Part shown: positions 57,252 to 64,000 of the stretch, in pieces
Layout: each line of letters begins with the position of its first letter
Position numbering within the stretch: the stretch's first letter is position 1
NCBI GenBank assembly: GCA_024638265.1
Contig: JAHEKQ010000010.1
Span: forward strand, 1-64,000
DNA: 64,000 nt
Source of the DNA: Flammeovirgaceae bacterium
Lineage (GTDB): Bacteria > Bacteroidota > Bacteroidia > Cytophagales > Cyclobacteriaceae
Direction of reading: 5' to 3'
The notes under the pieces: generated by a model
Told to the model about the DNA's origin: nothing
Databases searched by the model: none
What the model saw: the letters and a program-made list of their open reading frames with translations, nothing else
Translations under genes and position numbers: made by a program

Positions 57252-59180
57252 ATGGGAAAAATTATTGGAATTGACCTGGGAACTACTAACTCATGCGTTG
57301 CTGTGATGGAAGGAAATGAGCCGGTAGTTATACCAAATAGCGAAGGAAGACGGACCACACCGTCTATCGTCTCATTTCAGGATGAGGGGAAAGGTGAGCG
57401 TAAAGTAGGTGATCCTGCCAAACGTCAAGCCATTACCAATCCGAAGAGCACCATAATGTCTGTTAAGAGATTTATGGGAAAGAAATACACAGAAGTTGGG
57501 GAAGAACTGAAAACTGTAACATATGATCTTGAAAAGGGAAATAATGACACAGTCAGGATTAAAATAGGTGACAGAAAATATACACCACAGGAAATCTCTG
57601 CTATCATCCTTCAGAAAATGAAGAGTACCGCAGAAGATTACCTGGGTACTACAGTAACGGAAGCGGTAATTACCGTTCCGGCTTACTTTAACGATGCCGA
57701 ACGCCAGGCGACTAAGGAAGCCGGGCAGATTGCCGGCCTCGATGTAAAGAGGATTATCAATGAGCCTACAGCCGCATCATTGGCATACGGACTCGACAAG
57801 AAAAACCAGGATCTCAGGATCGCCGTTTACGACCTCGGTGGAGGTACGTTTGATATCTCCATCCTCGAGCTGGGAGATGGCGTATTCGAAGTAAAATCAA
57901 CCAACGGTGATGTACACCTCGGTGGTGACGACTTCGATCAGGTAATTATTAACTGGTTGGTGGATGAATTCAAGAATGATGAGAATATCGATCTTCGAAA
58001 AGATCCTATGGCGCTCCAGCGTCTTAAGGAGGCGGCTGAAAAGGCCAAGATCGAATTGTCAAGTTCTTCCGAATCGGAGATCAACCTGCCATATATCATT
58101 GCTATCGATGGTATTCCCAAGCACCTGGTAAGAAAACTGACCCGTTCAAAGTTTGAGCAACTGGCAGACAAACTTATCCAGCGATCTATGAATCCTGTAA
58201 AGCAAGCACTGAAGGATGCCAATATGAGCCCTTCAGATGTGGATGAGGTAATCCTCGTTGGTGGTTCTACCAGGATTCCGATCATCCAGGAGGAAGTAGA
58301 GAAATTCTTCGGCAAGAAACCCTCGAAGGGTGTGAATCCCGACGAAGTGGTGGCAGTTGGAGCTGCAATACAGGGTGGTGTACTCACCGGAGAAGTGAAA
58401 GATGTTCTCCTGCTCGATGTAACACCACTGTCACTGGGTATCGAAACATTGGGAGGTGTCTTCACAAAACTGATTGATTCCAACACTACGATCCCTACAA
58501 GGAAATCAGAAGTATTCTCTACAGCAGCAGATAACCAGCCATCGGTGGAAATTCATGTTCTGCAGGGAGAAAGGCCAATGGCAAATGACAACAGGACTAT
58601 AGGAAGATTCCACCTCGATGGTATCCCACCTGCACCCAGGGGTGTACCACAGGTTGAAGTGACTTTCGACATCGATGCCAATGGTATTCTCAATGTATCC
58701 GCCAAGGATAAGGGAACCGGCAAAGAACAGAAAATCAGAATTGAGGCTTCTTCCGGGTTGACTGATGAGGAAATCGACAAGATGAAGAAGGAAGCGGAAG
58801 CTAATGCCGAATCTGATAAGCAGGCCAAGGAGAAGATTGAAAAGATCAATACCGCAGACAGCCTGATCTTCCAGACTGAAAAGCAGTTGAAGGATTATGG
58901 CGATAAATTGTCAGATGGTAATAAATCCGCTATCGAAGGTGCTCTTGAAAAGCTAAAATCTGCGCACAAAGAGCAGAACCTGGAAGCTATTGATCCCGCA
59001 ATGGAGGAACTGAACGCCGCATGGCAGGCAGCCTCCCAGGAGATCTACCAGGCTACACAGCAGGCCGGTGCCGAAGGAGCAGCTCCGGGTGCTGAACAGG
59101 CAGGTCCTGAGGCTGATTCCCAGGATGACGTCAGCGACGTAGAGTACGAAGAGGTAGACGACAACAATAAAAAAGACTAA
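57252..59180 (+). CDS. dnaK: Chaperone protein DnaK (Hsp70)
   Basis: A 642-residue ATP-dependent chaperone. The ATPase domain (about 1-385) shows [35 protein letters not shown] and [20 protein letters not shown]; the substrate domain follows after the linker [13 protein letters not shown]; the C-terminal lid ends in the acidic [10 protein letters not shown], close to the usual EEVD-like tail. No grpE, dnaJ or CIRCE operator is adjacent. A strong terminator follows 25 bases after the stop. Confidence 0.98.
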   Translation: MGKIIGIDLGTTNSCVAVMEGNEPVVIPNSEGRRTTPSIVSFQDEGKGERKVGDPAKRQAITNPKSTIMSVKRFMGKKYTEVGEELKTVTYDLEKGNNDTVRIKIGDRKYTPQEISAIILQKMKSTAEDYLGTTVTEAVITVPAYFNDAERQATKEAGQIAGLDVKRIINEPTAASLAYGLDKKNQDLRIAVYDLGGGTFDISILELGDGVFEVKSTNGDVHLGGDDFDQVIINWLVDEFKNDENIDLRKDPMALQRLKEAAEKAKIELSSSSESEINLPYIIAIDGIPKHLVRKLTRSKFEQLADKLIQRSMNPVKQALKDANMSPSDVDEVILVGGSTRIPIIQEEVEKFFGKKPSKGVNPDEVVAVGAAIQGGVLTGEVKDVLLLDVTPLSLGIETLGGVFTKLIDSNTTIPTRKSEVFSTAADNQPSVEIHVLQGERPMANDNRTIGRFHLDGIPPAPRGVPQVEVTFDIDANGILNVSAKDKGTGKEQKIRIEASSGLTDEEIDKMKKEAEANAESDKQAKEKIEKINTADSLIFQTEKQLKDYGDKLSDGNKSAIEGALEKLKSAHKEQNLEAIDPAMEELNAAWQAASQEIYQATQQAGAEGAAPGAEQAGPEADSQDDVSDVEYEEVDDNNKKD

Positions 59181-59205
59181 CTCTTAGAGTATATATATAA
59201 ATGAG

Positions 59206-59235
59206 AAGCCGGCCATTGTGGCCGGCTTTTTTTTT
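59206..59235 (+). terminator. Intrinsic terminator after dnaK
   Basis: AAGCCGGCC/GGCCGGCTT (59206-59214 and 59220-59228) with a five-base loop and nine T. It overlaps an ATG-led frame at 59201, which therefore cannot be the start of the peptidase gene. Confidence 0.92.
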
Positions 59236-59281
59236 GCCCCTTGATTCACTAACTTCTCAGCCCATCAAAATCCCATCATCT

Positions 59282-62200
59282 ATGAAACGCTTATCCCTTT
59301 TATTATTTTCCCTGCTTTTGAGCTCTTCATTATTGGCACAGATCAATGCTAAAATGATGAGGTATGTCGATGTTTCTGACAGCCAGATTGCCTTTGTCTA
59401 TGGAGGTGATATATGGCTGGTACCCCTCGACGGAGGGGTTGCGATACAACTGACTGATTCTCCGGGGGAGGAGTCCTATCCTAAGTTTTCACCCGACGGA
59501 AAGGAAATTGCTTATACGGCCTCCTACAATGGGAACCAAGATATCTACATCATGCCCTCAACAGGAGGTATTCCCCACCGTGTGACATATGCCTCATTCT
59601 GGGACCGGATGATCGATTGGCATCCTGATGGAGAAAAAATTCTATTCGCCTCCCGGCGCGAAGTACTGCGGCGAGGCGTAAGCGAATTCTTTATGATTGA
59701 TAAGAAAGGTGGTATGGCTGAAAAACTGGACATCCCCTATGGGGAATTGGCTTCTTTTTCAGACGATGGTTCCCAATTAGCCTATATCACCAAGATCACG
59801 GAAAATTATCCCTTCAAAAGGTATCGTGGTGGACTTACTTCAGATATCTTGATCTATGACTTCGGAACCAAGAAGGTTGAAAGGATCACGATTGATAAGG
59901 CCAACGATGGTAAGCCCTCCTGGTCAGGCAATAAAGTGTATTTCCTATCTGACAGGGGTGAGTATATGCGACGGAATATCTGGAGTTATGATACCAACTC
60001 AAAGTCCATAGAACAAGTCACCCGGTTTGATGACTTCGATATCACCTATATGTCTGCAGGACCGGAAAATCTGGTTTTCGAGAAAGGTGGAGTGTTGTTT
60101 AGAATGGACTTGTCCAGCCAGGAAGCGACCGAAGTGGAGGTATCTGTAATTACAGACCTCAGCCTTGAACTCCCCAAAAAAGTGGACGTATCAGACAGGA
60201 TTTCCAATGTAACAGCTGCTCCAGGCGGTAAGAGGGTCGTATTTGAAGCCCGTGGAGAACTGTTTAATGTCCCGGTGTCTGAGGGGTATATTTCCAATTT
60301 CACAAGGTCCAGTGGTGCTTTTGACAGGAATCCATCCTGGTCGCCCGATGGAAAGCACGTGGCCTTCTGGAGTGATATGGGTGGAGAATATGAGATCTAC
60401 CTGAAGGATATAACCAATAATATCGCACCCCGTAAGCTGACGAATCGCAACAAGGGCTTTGGCTATTCTTTGTATTGGTCTCCGGACAGCAAAAGGATTG
60501 CCTTCATCGATGAAACCAATAATATATATATCGTCCACGCCTCTGACGGATCGGTAGTCACTGCAGATCACTATCGCTGGAATGTCGGACATGGGGGAAG
60601 GTTCGGTTATCCTATCAACTGGTCCCCGGACAGCAAATGGATCACTTATAGTGTGGGGCTGGATAACAGCCATGATGCCGTTAAGGTGTATAGCCTGGAT
60701 CAGGGGAAAAGTTTCCAGGTGACCAGTGGCTATTACTCCGATTACGGGCCGGTATTTAGCGAGGATGGAAAATACCTGTTTTTTCTCTCCGATCGGACCT
60801 ACAATGCTGCCTATAGTGGCTTGAACGATGGGACCTGGATATATCCCAATAATACATTGGTGGGTGCCATTGGACTCACCGGTGATTCCCCTTACCTGTT
60901 GGAACCGGAAAACGATGAGGTAGAGGTAAACGGGGCCGAAAAGGAAAAAGAGGAATCCGACGGAAAAGATAAAAAGAAGAAAAAAGACAAGGGAAAGGAA
61001 GAACCAAAAGAATCAGATAATGTGGTCAGGATTGACTTTTCCGATATGGAAAGCCGGCTTACACTCCTTCCGATGTCTCCCGGTAACATCAATGGATTGA
61101 TCCCCTTCAAGGACAAAGTGGTTTATAGGAGATTTCCCAATACGGGATCGGGTGGAGGAGCTCCTTCACTTCATTTCTTTGACTTGAAGGAAAAGGAGGA
61201 AAAGAAGATCATTGACGGGGTGAGAATGGTCAAGTCTACAGCAGATGGAAAAGCCCTGCTTGTCAATGCCGGTGGCAAATATGGCATTGTCCAGGTGGCT
61301 CCCAATCAAAAGCTCGACGAGCCAATTGGCACGGAAGCCTTGATGATGGATTGGGTAGCCCGCGAAGAGTGGACCCAGATTTTCCACGATACCTGGAGGA
61401 GGTACCGCGACTTTTTCTATGACGAAAATATGCAGGGCGTTGATTGGAACGGTCTGAGAGAGCAGTATGCCTTGCTGATCGACGATGCAAGGACACGCTG
61501 GGACATTTCTAATATCCAGTCCAATATGCAAGCAGAACTAAGCGCCGGACATACCTATACCAGGGGCGGAGACAATGAATCAGTGCCTGGTAGAAGTACG
61601 GGTTACCTGGGTATCAATTTTGTATTGGAAAACGGTAAATATAGGATCGATAAAATTATCAAACCCGCACCTTGGGATACAGAAGTCCGGTCTCCCTTCG
61701 ATCATACAGGTATAGATGTGCGCGAAGGTGACTATATCCTTTCAGTTAACGGAGTACCCCTTGAACCGGCAAAGGAGCCTTATGCGGCCTTTGAAGGGCT
61801 CAATGGAAAAACCATATCACTGAAGATCAGCCGAACGGGATCTGCCACGGATGCGAAAGATCATATCGTCAAATGTCTTACACAGGGACAGGAGCAATCG
61901 CTTAGAAACCTGGCCTGGTTAGAAGAAAACAGGCAGATGGTGGAAAAACTATCCAACGGTAAGCTGGGATATGTATATATGTCTAATACTGCTGGCCGTG
62001 GTCAATTGGAACTCGTAAGGATGTATTACGGGCAACTGGACAAGGAAGGCTTCATCATCGATGAGCGATTTAATGGCGGGGGCCAGCTGGCAGACCGATT
62101 CCTCGAACTGATTAAAAGACCGGTAGTTTACAACTTGTACTGGCGGCATGGCAAGGCGCATCAGTGGCCTATAAAAGCTAATACGGGCCCGGTTGGGATG

Positions 62201-62581
62201 CTGATAAACGGCTGGGCAGGATCGGGAGGTGACGGACTTCCCTGGGCTTTCCAGGAACTGGAAGCCGGTCCGATTGTCGGGGAAAGAACACTCGGTATCC
62301 TGGTGGGGCCTGCTACGGGTCACGGCCTTATAGATGGAGGTGGAATAACGGTGCCGGGCGCCAGGTTATATGACAATGACGGACATTGGTTTTGGGAAGG
62401 AGAAGGGGTAAGTCCCGATATCGAGGTATGGGATGATCCCAATATCCTGATGCAGGGTCGCGATCCCCAGATCGAGCGCTTAGTGCAGGAAGTGGTAAAA
62501 TTGACAGAAACTGTTTCCTCCAAGATGACACCTCCACCACCTATGGAAGACCGGACGGCGAAAGGACTCAGGAATAATTAA
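59282..62581 (+). CDS. Secreted tricorn-like S41 peptidase with beta-propeller
   Basis: A 1099-residue exported protease. Signal peptide (about 1-20, MKRLSLLLFSLLLSSSLLAQ), a TolB/tricorn-like beta-propeller region (about 30-540) with repeated SPDGK/SPDSK motifs, a Lys/Glu-rich linker (about 553-578, KDKKKKKDKG), a further domain, a PDZ domain (about 770-870, with YLGINFVLENGKYRIDKII) and a C-terminal S41 domain (about 900-1060). The catalytic Ser981 is in NGWAGSGGDGLPWAFQ. It probably digests peptides in the periplasm. The start at 59282 follows the dnaK terminator; it is followed by its own terminator. Confidence 0.94.
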   Translation: MKRLSLLLFSLLLSSSLLAQINAKMMRYVDVSDSQIAFVYGGDIWLVPLDGGVAIQLTDSPGEESYPKFSPDGKEIAYTASYNGNQDIYIMPSTGGIPHRVTYASFWDRMIDWHPDGEKILFASRREVLRRGVSEFFMIDKKGGMAEKLDIPYGELASFSDDGSQLAYITKITENYPFKRYRGGLTSDILIYDFGTKKVERITIDKANDGKPSWSGNKVYFLSDRGEYMRRNIWSYDTNSKSIEQVTRFDDFDITYMSAGPENLVFEKGGVLFRMDLSSQEATEVEVSVITDLSLELPKKVDVSDRISNVTAAPGGKRVVFEARGELFNVPVSEGYISNFTRSSGAFDRNPSWSPDGKHVAFWSDMGGEYEIYLKDITNNIAPRKLTNRNKGFGYSLYWSPDSKRIAFIDETNNIYIVHASDGSVVTADHYRWNVGHGGRFGYPINWSPDSKWITYSVGLDNSHDAVKVYSLDQGKSFQVTSGYYSDYGPVFSEDGKYLFFLSDRTYNAAYSGLNDGTWIYPNNTLVGAIGLTGDSPYLLEPENDEVEVNGAEKEKEESDGKDKKKKKDKGKEEPKESDNVVRIDFSDMESRLTLLPMSPGNINGLIPFKDKVVYRRFPNTGSGGGAPSLHFFDLKEKEEKKIIDGVRMVKSTADGKALLVNAGGKYGIVQVAPNQKLDEPIGTEALMMDWVAREEWTQIFHDTWRRYRDFFYDENMQGVDWNGLREQYALLIDDARTRWDISNIQSNMQAELSAGHTYTRGGDNESVPGRSTGYLGINFVLENGKYRIDKIIKPAPWDTEVRSPFDHTGIDVREGDYILSVNGVPLEPAKEPYAAFEGLNGKTISLKISRTGSATDAKDHIVKCLTQGQEQSLRNLAWLEENRQMVEKLSNGKLGYVYMSNTAGRGQLELVRMYYGQLDKEGFIIDERFNGGGQLADRFLELIKRPVVYNLYWRHGKAHQWPIKANTGPVGMLINGWAGSGGDGLPWAFQELEAGPIVGERTLGILVGPATGHGLIDGGGITVPGARLYDNDGHWFWEGEGVSPDIEVWDDPNILMQGRDPQIERLVQEVVKLTETVSSKMTPPPPMEDRTAKGLRNN

Positions 62582-62587
62582 AGGATC

Positions 62588-62614
62588 AGCCGGCAACTAG
62601 CCGGCTTTTTCTTT
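62588..62614 (+). terminator. Intrinsic terminator after the S41 peptidase
   Basis: AGCCGGC/GCCGGCT (62588-62594 and 62600-62606) with a five-base loop and a T-rich tail, seven bases after the stop. Confidence 0.88.
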
Positions 62615-62644
62615 GTGCATATTTTTTCGGGCCAACCTTTTATC

Positions 62645-62652
62645 TACTTTTG
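62645..62652 (+). promoter_or_regulatory. -7 box TACTTTTG of aspartate kinase
   Basis: Perfect TAnnTTTG, 12 bases before the ATG at 62665. It overlaps the TTG at 62650 that would extend the frame. Confidence 0.6.
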
Positions 62653-62664
62653 CGCTCGGAAACT

Positions 62665-63984
62665 ATGAAGGTCTACAAATTCGGAGGAACGTCTGTGGGT
62701 CTGCCGGAAAGGATGCTTAAAGTGAAAAACATCCTGACCGCTACTGAATCGCCCAAAGTAGTCGTATTGAGTGCCGTCTCAGGTACCACAAATGACCTGG
62801 TAAAGCTGTGTAAAGTCTATAATGATTCGTTGGCTACCGGGGAATTGCTCAATGCGATGCGGAAGAAATACCGTGCCTTTATCAGAGGACTCTATCAGCA
62901 AGAGGATCGAAAGGATAAAATGACAGAGTTCGCGGAAGGCCGTCTGGACCTCCTTGAAGAGCTTGTCACGAAACTCCCGGATTCCGAAGCAGAGATCCTC
63001 GCACAGGGTGAAATCTTATCAACCCAGCTTTTCCAGGCCCTGATGGAGGAAGACGGCGTGAATTCAAAGCTCCTGGATGCCCTTGACTTTATGAAACTCG
63101 ATGCCCAGGGAGAACCGGATATGCAGCACTTGGAAGAACAGTTGAATCCCCAGCTTGAAGGCGCAGAGATCTATCTGACACAGGGGTTTATCTGCAGGGA
63201 CCACCAGGGTAATATCAGCAACCTGGAGCGTGGGGGAAGTGATTACAGTGCCAGTCTCATAGGAGCTGCAATTAAAGCTGATGAGGTGCAGATCTGGACG
63301 GATATTGATGGATTGCACAATAATGATCCCCGGCACGTCAGGGGTACATACCCGGTTTCCGAACTATCATTTGATGAAGCAGCTGAGTTGGCGTACTTCG
63401 GTGCAAAGATTTTGCACCCTTCCAGTATTTTACCAGCCCAAAAATTTAACATACCCGTAAGATTGAAAAGTACCCTGAACGAAAATGCACCCGGCACCCT
63501 AATCAGTACCCAGAGTATTGACGGTACCGTGAAGGCTATAGCTGTTAAAGATGGAATTACCGCCATCAAAATAAAGTCTACAAGGATGCTGCTGGCACAC
63601 GGATTTCTCCGCCGGGTGTTTGAAGTCTTTGAAAAGTACGAGACTGCCATTGATATGATCACCACATCGGAGGTGGCTGTTTCTCTTACTATCGACGATC
63701 AGTCGAGGCTTCCCGAGATTCTGACCGAGTTGAAAGAGTTCGGTTTTGTCGATGTCGATGAAAACCAGTCGATCATCTGTGTTGTGGGAAATATGGTAAG
63801 TGAACAAAAAGGACTGGTCAGAAGGATTTTCAATGCACTTTCCGATATACCTATTAGAATGGTATCCTACGGTGGAAGCCGTTTCAATATCTCCATGCTG
63901 ATTGATACCAGCTATAAATTTGAGGCATTAAATAACCTGAATTCCGGGTTGTTTGAGGAGGTAGAAAGTGATCTCAGCTCTTGA
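62665..63984 (+). CDS. Aspartate kinase
   Basis: A 439-residue enzyme phosphorylating aspartate, the first step to lysine, threonine, methionine and diaminopimelate. MKVYKFGGTSVGLPERMLKV is the kinase start; FICRDHQGNISNLERGGSDY and QIWTDIDGLHNNDPRHV form the substrate and nucleotide site, and FDEAAELAYFGAKILHPSSI is conserved. Two C-terminal ACT domains (about 300-439, with VSLTIDDQSRLPEILTELKE and SLTICVVGNMV-like SIICVVGNMVSEQKGLV) point to allosteric control, with the effector unknown. Not fused to homoserine dehydrogenase. Only 16 bases of window remain after it. Confidence 0.96.
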   Translation: MKVYKFGGTSVGLPERMLKVKNILTATESPKVVVLSAVSGTTNDLVKLCKVYNDSLATGELLNAMRKKYRAFIRGLYQQEDRKDKMTEFAEGRLDLLEELVTKLPDSEAEILAQGEILSTQLFQALMEEDGVNSKLLDALDFMKLDAQGEPDMQHLEEQLNPQLEGAEIYLTQGFICRDHQGNISNLERGGSDYSASLIGAAIKADEVQIWTDIDGLHNNDPRHVRGTYPVSELSFDEAAELAYFGAKILHPSSILPAQKFNIPVRLKSTLNENAPGTLISTQSIDGTVKAIAVKDGITAIKIKSTRMLLAHGFLRRVFEVFEKYETAIDMITTSEVAVSLTIDDQSRLPEILTELKEFGFVDVDENQSIICVVGNMVSEQKGLVRRIFNALSDIPIRMVSYGGSRFNISMLIDTSYKFEALNNLNSGLFEEVESDLSS

Positions 63985-64000
63985 GAATACCACTGAAGTT

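Noticed and set aside
59201-59281. Upstream ATG for the S41 peptidase
   Set aside because: It falls in the dnaK terminator hairpin and would bury the signal peptide.
62650-62664. TTG start for aspartate kinase
   Set aside because: The TTG is part of the TACTTTTG promoter box and precedes transcription.

Overview
The window is a stretch of ordinary chromosome from a member of the Bacteroidota, most likely a marine-type Flavobacteriaceae. The evidence is direct: start-proximal promoters of the form TAnnTTTG, no consistent Shine-Dalgarno sequences, a type IX secretion (T9SS) type B sorting domain next to a PorP/SprF partner, a DAHP synthase/chorismate mutase fusion, a Bacteroidota-style LptD, and an atpD-atpC pair detached from the rest of the ATP synthase genes. 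The genus cannot be fixed from sequence reading alone. There are no rRNA or tRNA genes, insertion sequences, prophage genes or CRISPR arrays that I can see.

Layout. 1-2099: 3' part of a MacB/FtsX-type ABC permease. 2222-5750 (minus): hemE, a SirB1-like gene and a methylcrotonyl-CoA-carboxylase-type beta subunit. 6047-12309: an envelope block with an MCE/MlaD protein and a cell-wall amidase (minus), divergent lptD (plus), and convergent lysS. 12593-20551: a three-gene surface module made of a 1620-residue repeat adhesin with a T9SS type B C-terminus, a PorP/SprF protein and an OmpA/PD40 protein. 20556-25602: proline dehydrogenase, then a divergent aromatic amino acid operon (DAHP synthase-chorismate mutase, aroB, aroA) preceded by an unannotated Phe/Tyr-rich leader peptide and intrinsic terminator. 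25583-29907: M42 peptidase, propionyl-CoA-carboxylase-type beta subunit, Ldh-family dehydrogenase and a small barrel-like protein. 29904-33502 (minus): FtsB-like protein, eno, carA, then rplQ. 32702-47188 (minus): the fused alpha-spc-S10 ribosomal cluster from rplC to rplQ, including secY, map, infA and rpoA but not rpsJ. 47492-53815 (plus): a secreted DUF4097-like protein, an ABC exporter pair, a histidine kinase and atpDC. 53892-57007 (minus): lipoprotein, small membrane protein, RluA-type pseudouridine synthase and prfC. 57252-63984 (plus): dnaK, a secreted tricorn-like S41 peptidase and aspartate kinase.

The most interesting element is at 21848-21995: promoter, a 26-residue peptide whose residues 8-16 are F-S-Y-F-F-Y-F-Y-Y, a candidate antiterminator and a strong intrinsic terminator just before the first enzyme of the shikimate pathway. 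Together these fit ribosome-mediated transcription attenuation by Phe/Tyr supply. Second are the adhesin's three-domain blocks of exactly 762 bp repeated in tandem, and a family of dispersed intergenic repeats at 5862-6053 and 57034-57074.
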